Positions 1-11,318 of a stretch of DNA of 64,000 bases are shown here, piece after piece. The notes under the pieces were generated by a model. The model saw nothing but the letters and a program-made list of their open reading frames with translations. It did not search any database and was not told the DNA's origin. How positions within the stretch are numbered: position 1 is the stretch's first letter; the number at the start of each line of letters is the position of its first letter. The translations under genes and the position numbers were made by a program. Location: the NCBI GenBank assembly GCA_037501455.1, contig CM074860.1, forward strand, positions 37,334,501 to 37,398,500, written 5' to 3'. The stretch is from Lantana camara. Its lineage: Eukaryota > Streptophyta > Magnoliopsida > Lamiales > Verbenaceae.

Positions 1-530
1 GCTTTGCTCTTATGTATACGTATGGGTGTGTGTGTTAGCCCCCTCACCACTCTCTAGGACTGGCCCTCGTAGTTTCTCTCTTTTCCCCCCTTTGATTTGA
101 GTTTGCAGGTATTCGTTTGGGAGTTGGAGCTAGGCGGTTGTCTTTGAGTCATGGTTGAGGATAGCTCGAGTCTCATGCATTATACTTTGTCTTCTTTACG
201 CATTTTGCTAATTTTGAAATATATATAATTTTGATCTTTAGCTTCTGTCCTGGGATTTAGTTTGTATAATTGCTTTGTATCTAAGCTTATATAAGAAATA
301 TGAGGAATAAGTTATGATATCTGCTAGTATACCATGAATTTTAATTAATTGCTTTCGCGATTTATGTTTCTTGCACACTCTGAGTTAGGGTCTAGACCAC
401 CTAGCTTAGGTTGGATTTTTGTTTGTCACCCGTTTGCCATGGCTTGATGCGTGGGTGGAGTTCCCATTTCGTTACACGTGTCGGGCCATGGTGTAGGGGA
501 TGTGGTGCCCTTCGCTCCGGGGGTGTTACA
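1..530 (+). mobile_element. 3' end of an LTR, family A (Ty3/gypsy Tekay-like)
   Basis: The stretch aligns by eye with the last 530 bp of the complete LTR-A at 4817-8486. Shared landmarks in order are a run of Ts and Cs ending in TTTGCAG, GCTAGGCGG at 129-137, its inverted partner CCACCTAGC at 397-405, and the terminus GGGGGTGTTACA at 519-530. The LTR start lies outside the window, so whether this is a solo LTR or part of a full element cannot be told. The following 204 bp belong to a different element, so it was inserted there. Confidence 0.8.
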
Positions 531-734
531 GTTTCATTTGATTCACACACTACACAAAGCTATACTTTTCATACTAAGTCTTGAGGATCTTATGTTCATG
601 ATTACTTGATTAGATAAGCTAGACTTGTTTAGGCGAAGGTTTGATGATTGCTTTGAGGAGCAGGTTTGATGAGGATGTGTTTTCTTAATTTTTGTATTAC
701 TCGGAGACGAGCAATCGTCAAGTGTGGGGGATTT
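531..734 (+). mobile_element. 3' internal tail and polypurine tract of the element ending in LTR-D
   Basis: No coding sequence is visible. The stretch ends in AGTGTGGGGGATTT (721-734), a G-rich tract directly before the TGTTG start of LTR-D. This is what a polypurine tract looks like. The rest of the internal region is displaced to the left by LTR-A. The AAGTGTGGGGGA tail is common in plant Ty3/gypsy elements of the Athila/Tat type, but the lineage is not established here. Confidence 0.6.
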
Positions 735-2191
735 TGTTGTGTCTAGAAATTACATGGTTTTGACCGTTAATTTGATTATATTTTTGGTACCGTTTGATGC
801 GTTTATAAATTTATTTTGCTCTGTTTAGTTGATTTTAGAGTTAGAGATGAGAAACGGTGAAGCGAAGTAATTTCACGCATTTTTTGAGGAGATTGTGATA
901 ACTCCCGTTACCACTTAGGAGTTGAATTGTTGTAACCCCCCGTTACAAGACACAGAAGTGGAGCTTTTGGCGAGAAAAGAGAGGTAACGCCCATTACCCC
1001 TGTGCAGAAGGAAAGTGGTAACGCCCGTTACCACTAATAAAAACGTTACTGTGATTTCATCAGTAACGGGCGTTAACAATAATAATGGTACATGGAGAGG
1101 TAACGCCCGTTACCTAGGGCGGTGAGAATTAGTTGAGCTGCTATATTAGTGCGTTTTAGAGTCTTTTTCAGAGAGCTTTTCTTTTAGGTCGTGACCTAGG
1201 GTTTGGAGAGAAGACAAGGAGTTTCAGAAGTTTTTCAGAGAATTCAAGAAGACGAAAGGATTGAATTCTTAGAACGATCTTTGGTTTTATTGTTGCTTTA
1301 ATTTACAAACTAATTCCTTTGAGCTTAGGTTTTGATTAGTTTTCGTATGTTAGATTTGTTTTTAGATATTACTGAATGTTCATGCTTTTGTTTTTTAGAC
1401 TTTGTTTAGAATTGATGAATATGATTTATTTTAATGCAATTTCCTTTAGTTTATGAGTTTTGTTTTAATTATGAGTAGCTAATTCTCTAAGGCTAGGGGA
1501 GTGATGATGATTGTATGATAGATGTTCGATATGATGCTTGAATGACTTGTGTTAATTCTTAGTTTGAAAACAGGTTTGAATTGACTTGCGATGGCCTGAT
1601 CACCCTTAGCATGTGTCATAATTGCCTATAGATCGAAAGACTGATGGTAATTTAGATGGTTTTCATAACTTTTAAGTTGTAGGATACAAAGAGATTTGGT
1701 CCTAGCTTATACAACAGTAATCTTATTCCATGCCGAGCCACTAGAATATTGAATTGCACTAGTCTTGTTCCTGTGGTTTAATTAACTATTGGTGATTGCG
1801 AGAGCAACATTCAACACTAATTAAGCACTTGGTTACACCTTCAGAGAGGGTAATGCAAATATAAGTGACTAGGTTGTAGAATTACACTTGTCAGACGAGT
1901 ATCGTATTAGCTCTTGATTGTATGATTCATTACTTTTCCCCTGCCTGTTTAGTTTACTGAAGTTAATTTGTGTATCTAAGCTATTACTTGTGTTTAATTC
2001 TAGTTAATTGTTAATTTCTGCTTTAGTAGATTAATAGACAACAACAATTGGTTTTTGTTGGTCTTTGGATTAGAGAAGGATATAGAGTAGTGATTGATTT
2101 CCCTTCCCTGTGGGTTCGATCCTATTGTGCTACGCGTATGTTAGTGTACACTTGCACGATTGGTTTTTAACTGTAGTAAAATCCTTCAACA
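735..2191 (+). mobile_element. LTR, family D (TGTTG...CAACA, 1457 bp), probably a 3' LTR
   Basis: The sequence starts TGTTGTGTCT and ends CCTTCAACA, giving TGTTG/CAACA inverted ends. A polypurine tract lies on its left and unrelated decayed copia sequence on its right, so it reads as the 3' LTR of a plus-strand element. The stretch near 2100, CCCTGTGGGTTCGATCC, resembles the 3' part of LTRs of plant gypsy elements. A TSD cannot be tested because the 5' end is off-window; the right flank begins GTACT. It carries the GTAACG palindrome cluster listed separately. Confidence 0.65.
899..1114. repeat. cluster of six GTAACG-NN-CGTTAC palindromes
   Basis: Near-palindromes lie at 899-910 (imperfect), 932-946, 983-998 (one mismatch), 1017-1032 (GGTAACGCCCGTTACC), 1063-1077 and 1099-1114 (again GGTAACGCCCGTTACC). 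Spacing is irregular, 17 to 37 bp, so this is not a tandem array. Arms are GTAAC/GTTAC around a CG-NN-CG core. The cluster lies 165-380 bp into LTR-D. Confidence 0.85.
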
Positions 2192-3622
2192 GTACTCTGA
2201 ATGTTATCTCATAGTAATTCTAATAGGATTAGAATTCACAAGTCTTGAGTTGATTTTGCACAATCCGTTGTGCAAGACTCAAAACACTAATGTTTTGAAC
2301 ATACAACGAAATAACAATAGTAGGTAAGATGACAAAGTTTTGAATTACTTTGGCATAATAAGACATAAAGGGATTAGCGAGTTAGACATCTTAGGCTCAT
2401 TTTATGAAAATGGACCTACAGAATTAACTTCCTGTGAATCCTGTCTTACGGGAAACGTTCCCAAAACAAAGTTTAGGTGAAATGTAGAATATGCCAAAAG
2501 GGTAATGGATTTCGATCCATGTTGATGAGTGTAATATGGTTAATGTAAGCACTAGAAACAATCATCAGTTTAATCATTATGAATAATTGTACGTAATGAA
2601 GTACAAAATCGAAACTTGTATGAAATTCCTAGAATTTCAAAAGGAGGTTAGGAACCAAAATAGTCATAAGATATAACCAACTCAATTTGATCGAGATGAC
2701 AAGTACCTTATTGACTAATTCCTCAGTCATATTAGAGATAATAGGATCATCACTAAATAAACTCATTCAAGAACGCCTTAGCAATTCTGAATGAAGGAAC
2801 AAAACCTTATAGGATATGGTTCGTTCCATAGCAAGTTTTAATGACTTATACTAATTCTAGGAATAACCCCCTAGAATATGCAGTTAGAGATTTCGAATCT
2901 AGTACCTTTCAAAACTGGTTCCTTAATTGCACTATGAAATGTGGCATCCAATAGTTCCCTAATTATTCTTGTCAAAGAATTTAGGGTAATACTCTTAAGT
3001 GAAGAGGATAGTGGGAGGTAAGCTTGAAACGAGTTCAAGTTTACTCAACAACATAGAATATTATTTCTGCAATTCTCTTGAACAAAGGTTGTTTGTTTCA
3101 AGGAATGTACCTTTCTTAAAGAATCGATCCTATAAGACAAGAAAAGCAAGTAGACAGACCTCAAAGAAATTTGAGGATAAATACCCCACGCCACATATAG
3201 AAGAAACGAACCCATCTAATAAAACTTAGCCAAATTTTAGAGTATGTACATGTGTAAAAATCCTCATCCTTTGATGCATTTAGAATGCATTTTTAGATAG
3301 CCCAAGAATTACTTATGAGGAGGCACTATCAAATTTGGAATCTAAGCAGTGTAAAAAAGCCTAGAAATCCGAGATGGACTCCATATACTCAAACCTAGTT
3401 TGGACCTAAGATGAAAATGATATACAAGCGAAAGCTTGGAGTAAATGGAATGCATTACAATCTTCTTAACGGTTGAAATGCAAAAGTCCATTCGGATTGT
3501 GTTTAGCGTATCTGCATATTCTGACTATGAGATATGATAAATGAATATGAGAACTGTCTTACTCAATAGGAGATTGAGAGAGACTAAAATATGGTATTTA
3601 TAAGAATCTCATATTCAGTGGG
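2192..3622 (+). pseudogene. decayed Ty1/copia polyprotein fragment (integrase to reverse transcriptase)
   Basis: Scattered conceptual-translation stretches on the plus strand resemble copia pol in the correct order. Around 2780-2830 is integrase-like ILNEGTKPYRIW. A 76-codon open stretch at 2999-3229 includes YYFCNSLEQRLFVSRNVPFL, the usual 'VFVSRNV.FLE' zone between integrase and reverse transcriptase. Around 3315-3410 is EEALSNLESKQCKKA, a stop, then KSEMDSIYSNLVWT, the start of copia reverse transcriptase. Around 3420-3455 is YKRKLGVNG in another frame. Around 3510-3580 is DYEI, two stops, MNMRTVLLN, matching the 'YDYEIWQMDVKTAFLNG' zone. Stops and frame changes are frequent, so it is an old dead copy. 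It hosts the D element on its left and Tekay-1 on its right. Confidence 0.6.
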
Positions 3623-5214
3623 TGTAGCACCCGGAACGCTAGGTACCACATCCCTCGCACTATACTTCAATTCACATATGAAATGGACAATCCATACATG
3701 AATCAAAGCTATAGTGAACAGGAGACAATAAAAAAACGACAATAGCTAGGCGGGACTAACCCCAAACCAAACAATCAATTCAGAGCAATAAAAGCGGAAG
3801 CATAATATTTCATTATCATATATCAAATATCAAGTGTCCAAAAGCATGCTATCTACTCCATACATATCACTACAATATCATCTCCAAAATATTCTATAAG
3901 GCATGCCAAAATATCATAAGTATCGATACATGAACATAATATGAAGGTGAAGTGTGCTAGACCCAAATTAAAGACAAGACTCGACTCTAATTCCCACCTA
4001 GCATGCACCTGCAAATACTGAAAGGTTGAGGCGTCAGTCTACAACAGACTGAGTGAGGGGTATATAATTATAAGCGCACATACATGCATGTTATAATCTC
4101 GGGTAATATTTTGTGAAAAACAATACAATTCAAGAAAATAAGATATAATATCGGTCGAGGTTACAACTATCAGTTTTAACAATTATATCAATTGCAGTCA
4201 ATCAGTGGCCCGGCGAGTGAGGGCAATTCTCCAACCTTACGCCGACTGTGTACAATAATTAGGGTATCAATAATTTAAGTGATCAAGCAAGTTATTACAG
4301 TGCAGTACATTCAGTAGCAGTTTCAGTCCCTTCTTCCTTCGAGTGATGGTAGGTTTGCAAGGCCCAACCATCCAGTCAGTGTGAGCAGAGGGTACATGAA
4401 TCCCTAAGCCCGGAACTCCTTCCTCAACTAATCTCCTAGTGGATTCAGGGGTCATCCCAAAATGGTGAGAATAGAGCTAGAGTTACCCGTCAGCCCATGC
4501 TTTCCCGATTGGCTCAAGCCACTACCCTCGGGCCCACAGTGCAATACAGTATACTTGCCAAAAATACGGTCAATTCAGTACAGTAGACTCGGTGGATTTT
4601 GAAATCATTTGAGGTTTATGAAGGTCTATAGATATATTAATACATTTTGGTTAAAATTCACATAAGGGTTGTAAGGGTTCTATATATATAGAAATTAAAC
4701 CTCACCTGCGTGACCAAAATAAACAAGGATACAGCTCACGGGGCCTGCTCCTCGTCACCAGGAAGCTGGTTTGTGCAAGAAAGACAATTGGCCGTGAGAC
4801 ACGACTCAAATGTACCTGTAACACCCCGATCGTTCGGATTTCCAGGTACGCCTTAACGAGAGGGTTTTGTGTGCTTTAAATTATTTAATTACGTATTTGA
4901 ATGTTATTTTAATGTTTATTTGATTATTTGAATTAATATGAAATTAATTTTTTATATTCTTGAACTTTGAATTTTAACGTTTAAGTTTGTATGCTCGTAA
5001 TTTGCTCGTTATGTGCCGGAATTCAATTCCGTTTTTTATGAAATTTTGATATGCGTGACATATGTGAGTTACGAATGTGTTTGCATGCTCGTTTTAAGTT
5101 TTAAGGTTTGGTGTTCGTTTTTCGAGGTTTTAAACCTTTGGTATTTGACGAGGGACATGAGGGCCTAACTAGTTTTAGCGCGCCTCTTGTTCCGGAGGCC
5201 ATAACTTGAGCTAG

Positions 5215-5234
5215 GGAATTCGGATTCGAATTCC
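5215..5234. repeat. 20-bp perfect palindromic element in U3 of LTR-A
   Basis: GGAATTCGGATTCGAATTCC has 8-bp arms GGAATTCG/CGAATTCC around GATT. The same element, inverted, lies in the other LTR-A at 58786-58805, and decayed versions lie at the same place in LTR-T (about 48756-48775 and 60428-60447). In each case it follows a CATAAC..GAGCT motif. It sits upstream of the purine-rich leader (about 5500-5530), so a promoter role is possible but is inference. Confidence 0.7.
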
Positions 5235-6470
5235 GGAAGATGTGTTGGACTCATAACGAAGAGATGAAGCCAAGGAACCTGATTTGGTATTTTTCTAAAC
5301 CCATTTGGACCCTCGTTTTTTGCCCGGAACGAACAGATTGTGCATAATCCACCCTCTTTGACTAGTCTTACACTTATGGGCCTATTCTAACTCAACCTAA
5401 GCCTAACCCTTGATATCTTGACTTGATTTAAGTCTCCCCCTCTCCCTTATCAGCTGAAAACCGAGCCAAACCCCCCTCATTTTGTGCTGCAACTGATCGA
5501 GAGAGGAGAGAAGAGGAGAGGAGAAGAGAACTTTGACTCTTTTGTGGATTTTGAGCTCAAATCACCATCTTTCTTCTTCTAATCTCCAAGGTATGTATAT
5601 TTTTGTATTCTATACACTTTTATAAAAGTTTTGATCCCTTTAATACTTGTTTTGCATCAGATTTGATTAGGGTTTGGGTAGGAGCCTGAATAGGGACTTT
5701 TGGGGATTTTTGCTCTTATGAGCTAACTTGCTTTATGGCTGATTCCCTTACCTTAAAGTGAATACTTGGACTTGTTTCTTTGCCTCTTTGATGCTCAACT
5801 GATAGTATATGATATTAGGATGATTTGTTCTTGAGATCCTTTGAAGAAATTATGAGATTTTGAGCCTCAAACCTAAGCTAGAAATCTGCTCCCCTATTTT
5901 GGAACTGCCGTGTGAATTTATGCTTTGTTGCTTGAGTTAATGACCTCCAATTCGTGTGAATTTGCATGGTGATGTTGTATACTAATTTATTTACATGTTA
6001 ACCTTGCTCTTTTAAGATTTTAGATCCATTTTCAGCTCCTAAATCGAAACATGAGGCCTGTTTGTATGCTATGCACGAACCTAACTGCTGCTGTTGCATT
6101 TTTGTGATTACTTGGTGGTCCTAATGTGCTCCAATTCCTATCAATTTGCATATACATGGAGTATTTGAGTATCTTAGCATGTTAACATTTAGTTCCCAAG
6201 CTTTTAACTCCTAACTCAGCCTCTAAGTTGATGATCATGGCATGAATGTATTGATTTCTCTATTTTGGTTCTAATTGCATTGCTTGTTTGATGAACCTTT
6301 TTGGATGCATTCTTGAATCTCTTTGTGTGATTCTTTGGTGTGTATTTGATGCTTGTTTTATGTGTTAGAATTCTTCATTAGTTCCCTCTCTTTCAGCCTG
6401 GATTTGCTCTTTGTTTTTCCCCTTTTAAACCGCAGCTGTCAGCCCTTTCCGCTCTTTTCGCCTTTGTACC

Positions 6471-6607
6471 GAGACACCCCCATGTCTCGGTTTGTTCTTC
6501 TGGAGTGACACGGGCGTGTCACCCCCTTTTTGTAGCTTTGTTTCCCGCCTGTACTGAGACACGGGGGTGTCTCAGTTTAGGCTTCTGGGATGACACGGGC
6601 GTGTCAT
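6471..6607. repeat. cluster of four GACACG-NN-CGTGTC palindromes in LTR-A
   Basis: The copies are at 6471-6488, 6506-6521 (TGACACGGGCGTGTCA), 6554-6575 (22 bp with CTGAGACAC/GTGTCTCAG arms) and 6590-6607. They lie inside the predicted first leader intron, about 1.65-1.8 kb from the LTR start. Downstream is a GGCCTATATGCATTA stretch (about 6683-6697) that recurs after the cluster in LTR-T. Confidence 0.85.
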
Positions 6608-7229
6608 TCCCCTCGGTTTGATTTTTAAGTGTAACTCTTTTTCGTTCCCTTGCTTTTCGTTGCTTTTTCTTGTCCCGTTTGTGGCCTATATGCATTATTA
6701 GCTTAATGTATTATGTGTTAACTTGTGTAATATGAATCTATGTCTTGATTGGTTTGCTCATTTTTTAATTATGACTGCATATGTGCGATATGCTCCTCTA
6801 ACATGTGTTTATGACTTCATGCCTCGTTTATATGCCTTGCATGATCATTCTTTGCTCCTTCTATGCTATGAATGCTTTGATAACATGTTGTATAGTACGG
6901 TATGATCGTTATATGAAATCCGTGAATCCGTTTGATATGATTTATGAGACTTATGCATTAATATGAACTCGTATGCATTATTGGTCAATTTGTTAAGCTC
7001 CATAAGCATCACTCGCATTCATATGCATTTGCCGAGCGTCAATATGGTTCATTTTGATTCTAAGTTTGCCTCTTGCTCTTTGCTTTGTTCTTAGGTTCGT
7101 TCCGATGTGAGGAAGTGGTTCGTTTGACTCCTTTTGGTCCGTTTTGTTCGGATTGGTCGTCCAGGTGAGGTTTTCTTTCCTTTTAGTTATGATGACCTAA
7201 AACCTTATTTGTATTTAGAACCGCATGCG

Positions 7230-7259
7230 ACTTATATATATATATATATATATATAGAT
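7230..7259. repeat. (TA)n microsatellite in LTR-A
   Basis: A short run of about a dozen TA dinucleotides begins just downstream of the mini-exon donor of the solo LTR-A. Other short TA runs sit at 16043-16056 and 26818-26840. Only the run at 36484-36539 is long. Confidence 0.8.
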
Positions 7260-8670
7260 ATGTGTTTGGATAAGTATTTTGTGGGATTTATCCCGTTTGT
7301 CTTGAGACTTTGAAAACGCTTTTATAAGTATATAAGCTCTATTTTCGTTTGCTTTGATAAGCTTTGATAAGAGGGTGTGTGTAAGTGTGGTATGATCTGT
7401 GGATAAGCTTCGTATGATAAGTACGATATGTATAAGATACGTCTGTCAGTCTGTCTGTCTGTGTGTGAGAGTTCTGTGATCTGTTTGGGCCCCGGAGTTG
7501 CGTGGTTCGGGAGACCCGGGACGACCATCGGGGTCACCGGTTGCAACCCCAGGACACTTCTCCACCAAAGGGAGACTTAGTTCTCCTATGCCGACGGAGC
7601 GCATTATGGCTGGCCGTCGAAGGAACCGGGCGGGATCCTCCGGTTCACAAGTTTCGTTCTGTGGAGGGTTGAGAGGGGCACCTCTCTTCCCCAATGGTGT
7701 GGCGGTGGGATTGTTTATGAGTTTTGCTTCTGTTTATGTTTTGAACAAGAGTGTGTGTTAAGCGTGAACTCTCCGAGTTGGTAAGTTTATGCTTTAGTGT
7801 ATGGTTATGAAACGGGAGTGGCTTTTAAATTGTAAAACTTGGATAATTTTGGGCTCTTGGCCTTAAACTCCTTTCCTTATATATAGTATCACGTGGAAAA
7901 TGTCTTAGATTGCAAAAACCACACCCGGTTCATGAATCCTTTCAGCTATGTTTATGCTTTGTTATTACGTATATGTATGGGTGCGTGTGTTAGACCCCTC
8001 ACCAGTATCTAGGACTGACCCTCGCTATTTCTATCTTTTTCCCCTTTGTTTCGAGTTTGCAGGTTCTCGTTTTGTGGGAGTTGGAGCTAGGCGGTTCTCT
8101 TGAGTCTTTGTTTTGGAGAGCTTGAGTCTCATGCATTGTATTTCATTTATTTTACGTAATTTGTTAGTTTTGATATATGTATTAATTTGGCTACTTAGTT
8201 CTATCCTGGGATTCAGTTTTTATATTTGCTTGGGTGTCTAAAATTTGTATAAGTAATATGTGGAGAACAAGATATGGTTTGTGCTTGCATGCTATAAGTT
8301 TTAGTTGTTGGCTTCCGCGAATTTGTTTTTGCGCGCTCTGAGTAGGGTCTAGACCGCCTAGCTTAGGTTGGATTTTTGTTTGTCACCCGTTGGCCGTGGC
8401 TTGATACGTGGACGGAGTTCCCATTTCGCTTCACGTGTTGGGTTATGGTGCGGGGGATGTGGCGCCCTTCGCTCCGGGGTGTTACAGTACCAATTAGGAT
8501 GAACGACGTGATCATGAACAATATATCGTGCATTGACAATTTATAGAATAATATGATCATATTCATGCATAAAATGAGCATATAATAACACATATCGATC
8601 AATTATAGCATTAGAAATGGATTTGGAAAGTTACATTTTTGCAGAAAATTGACAAAACCCCCTGGAGCAT

Positions 8671-8861
8671 GGGAACGACTGTTCCGGTTTTGAACTAGAA
8701 ATGGGAAGGGTCGTTCCCGGCTCCCTGAACAAATCCCGCGCGTCTGTAAGTTTTGGGAAAAGTTTTGAGGCTGGGAACGGTCGTTCCCATTCTCGCACGC
8801 CAGCTATCAAGGGTGGGAACGATCGTTCCCAGAATGAACTGGGACGGGAAGGGCCGTTCCC
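8671..8861. repeat. cluster of five GGGAACG-NN-CGTTCCC palindromes in LTR-B (Tekay-1 3' LTR)
   Basis: The copies are at 8671-8685 (imperfect), 8703-8718, 8773-8788 (GGGAACGGTCGTTCCC), 8815-8830 (GGGAACGATCGTTCCC) and 8846-8861. Intervals of 15 to 54 bp are unrelated in sequence. The cluster lies about 0.95-1.15 kb from the LTR 5' end on the minus strand. Confidence 0.9.
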
Positions 8862-9844
8862 GTTACGCAATTATAGTAGAAACAGAGCATAGCAGCAGGG
8901 GAGAAACGAACCAAAATCCAACAATCATAAATGATTCAAAAACAAGTTCAAATGCACATAATTCATGATATAACCATACTAGCGTACTTATAATTCAATA
9001 ATAACTCATATAAACACTTAAATCCAAGCTTGATCATCAAAATCACTCATTTCAAACCCATATGCCAACCTACGCTCCAAGGCTATAAACTTTAATATAT
9101 ATAGATCAAATTCAAGCCATGATCAAGTATTCATACTTCCAACAACTAAAACACACTTCAACCAATTCATATCATAACCCTAGCTACCATTCATGATTCA
9201 AGAATTCAACACCATCTCCAAAGTTACCTCGAATGAAAGAAATGAAAGAAGAGATGAAGATATGATGATGATGACGATCCAATGTACACAAAACCCACAA
9301 AATATAGCTTGAATGATGAACTTCCCCTTCTCTTCTTGGTAGGGTTTTTGATCGATAGAATGGAAGCAAAAGGAGCAAATGTATGAAATGTTTGTATGAG
9401 AGAAGGAAATGGTACGTGAATGCTGCTAAATGCAAGAAAGAATGCTCCAATTTTCTATTAAGTCCCTCAAGTTATTAAGTCATGCAATTGAGTCCAATTC
9501 CATAATAAATGATCACTTAAGTCCACTACAAGATTCATGCAATTAAGTCCCCAAATTCAAGAAAATGATCAAATAAGGACATAGAAGAAATTAAGTCATG
9601 CTCGGGAATTTAATTCACGTTTCGTTCAAGTTCAATTTATGCAATAAATATCAATTTAGTATGAATTTCATAAAAACACTTGGAATAAAATTTTATAAAA
9701 ATTATGTCATGGAATGAAAAGTTAAAGAAATGATCAAATTAATTTAAATTCTAACTCTCAAACTCACACGTGACGCTCATACCTGGAAGGCTGAAAGCTG
9801 GGGCGTTACAATCCTCCCTCCTTAAAAGAATCTGGTCCCCAGAT

Positions 9845-11283
9845 TCACTGATCGGAAGGAAATAACTCCGGATGGAACCGTCTCATCTTGTCTTCGGTTT
9901 CCCACGTGGCTTCTTCCGACTTATCACTTCTCCAAAGAACCTTAACCATGGGAATTCTCCGGTTTCTCAATTCCTGATACTTCTTATCCAATATCTTAAC
10001 CAGTTTCTGCACAAAGGTTAGATTCGGTTCCAATTCCACTTCTTCAACTGGAAAGATCTCGGTTTCATCGGGGTAATATTTTCTTAGCTGAGATACGTGA
10101 AATACATTGTGAATCCCCGTGAGGCTCGGTGGTAGGTCCAACCGATAAGCAACTTCTCCAACTCTTTCAAGAATTTCAAAAGGACGTAAATAACGAGGAT
10201 TAATCTTACCTCCTTTCCCAATCCGAGTAAATCCTTTACGTGGAGACGCCTTTAAGAATACCCGGTCTCCAATTTCAAATTCGAGATCCCTTCTACGACG
10301 GTCGGCATAGCTCTTTTGTCTGTCCTGAGCTGATTTCATCCGTTGTTGTATCAGTTGAACTTTCTCAATCATCTCCCTCACGGCTTTAGGAGGCTTTTCT
10401 AACTTCTCACCTTTCTTAACGCCTTCCTATTTAGTCCATTTCCATTCCTCCAACTCGAAGAACAACGGAGAACGACATTTCCGACCATAAAGTAGCTCAT
10501 ACGGTGCCATTCCAATCGAGGCTTGAAAACTGTTGTTGTAATCAAATTCAATCAAAGGTAGCTGATCATGCTAAGAAGACTGAAAATCCAAAGAACAAGC
10601 TCGAAGTAAATCCTCGAGATATCTTATTAATCTCTCGGACCGACCGTCTGTTTGTGGATGAAATGATGTACTGAACTGAAGCGCCACAACTTGGAAGTAA
10701 ACCGAGGATCTCTGTCGGAAACAATGCTAACCGGTATCCCGTGAAGTCGAACAATCTCCCTGTTATAAAGCTCGGCTAGCTTGCGAATCTTATAGGACAT
10801 CCTGACCGGCAGAAAATGTGCAGACTTAGTCAAACGGTCCACAATCACCCAAATACCGTCGAACCCTCCTTTCACTTTAGGTAACCCGGACACAAAATCT
10901 ATCGTCACCTGTTCCCACTTCCACTCGGGAATATGTAACGGCTGTAGAAGACCTCCCGGTTTCTGATGCTCGGCTTTCACTTTCTAACAAGTGATACAAT
11001 GCTTCACATATTCGGCCACATCCTTCTTCAATCCACGCCACCAATAATATTGTCTCAAGTCCTTATACATTTTATTTCCTCCAGGGTGGATAGAATAAGC
11101 CGGTCTGTGAGCTTCCTCGAGCAATACTCGTTTCAACTCTTCGTGTACAACCACTCGGTTCTTGAAACGAAGAAGACCGGTTTCATCGAACACGAATGGA
11201 CACTCTGGATCAGCTCTTGCTTTAGCTACCAATTTCTGAACTTCTGAATCATTAGTCTGAGCCTCGAATAATCTGTGCTTCAA
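9845..11283 (-). pseudogene. Tekay-1 integrase with C-terminal chromodomain-like region, broken
   Basis: Reading down the minus strand, 11283-10984 carries the zinc-binding part (YSIHPGGNKMYKDLRQYYWW, then HCITC) and ends at an in-frame TAG (10984-10986). 10980-10627 continues in the same frame with the catalytic core: TIDFVSGLP contains the first Asp and IVSDRDPRFTSK the second. Just after that, near 10670, about 30 bp expected in this family are absent and the frame shifts, so the catalytic Glu is in another frame. Further stops lie near 10571 and 10435. The last 178 codons (10381-9845) are open: RVFLKASPRKG, the RFEILERVGEVAYRLDLPPSLTGIHNVFHV hallmark zone, and the chromodomain-like VKVLWRSDKSEEATWE. 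This tail identifies the Tekay/Del chromovirus type. The enzyme is not functional as encoded. Confidence 0.85.
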
Positions 11284-11318
11284 GTCCGGCTGAATAGAGA
11301 TATTAGAAACTCGAGCTC

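Larger units (their letters stand above)
4817..8486 (+). mobile_element. solo LTR, family A, 3670 bp, TSD GTACC
   Basis: The LTR runs from TGTAACACCCCG to GGGGTGTTACA. The five bases before it (4812-4816) and after it (8487-8491) are both GTACC, a perfect TSD, and no internal coding region is present. The interrupted LTR-B reads through once it is removed: ACGACTCAAATGTACC continues into AATTAGGATGAACGACG, matching the same zone of LTR-C near 16790-16830. Predicted leader splice sites are a donor after 5590, mini-exon 7095-7164 (70 nt), and an acceptor at 8062. GCTAGGCGG is at 8086-8094 and CCGCCTAGC at 8354-8362. Confidence 0.93.
3623..9810 (-). mobile_element. 3' LTR of Tekay-1 (family B), split by a nested solo LTR
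   Basis: It starts TGTAGCACCCGG and ends GGGGCGTTACA, the inverted complement of TGTAACGCCCC...GCTACA. Removing the nested LTR-A and one TSD copy (4817-8491) leaves 2513 bp, close to the 2571 bp of the solo LTR-B at 23883-26453. GCTAGGCGG is at 3745-3753 with partner CCACCTAGC at 3994-4002. The mini-exon lies near 4705-4790 on the minus strand, and the GGGAACG palindromes at 8671-8861. The interruption falls in the predicted first leader intron. Confidence 0.85.

Noticed and set aside
899..1114. Regularly arranged palindromic repeats suggestive of a CRISPR array
   Set aside because: Spacing is irregular, copies vary, and the sequence is a plant LTR; the repeats are not CRISPR repeats.
4267..4455. 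62-codon frame repeated almost identically at 15134-15322
   Set aside because: The repetition only reflects the two LTR-B copies; it covers the conserved GGTTTGCAAGGCCC region and has no coding features.
7322..7761. Three overlapping frames of 74-87 codons on both strands in LTR-A
   Set aside because: They lie in the predicted second leader intron, are not shared by the other LTR-A copy, and match no family.
8701..8968. Arg/Gly/Ser-rich frames over the GGGAACG palindromes
   Set aside because: They are by-products of the repeated palindromes, open in several frames at once.
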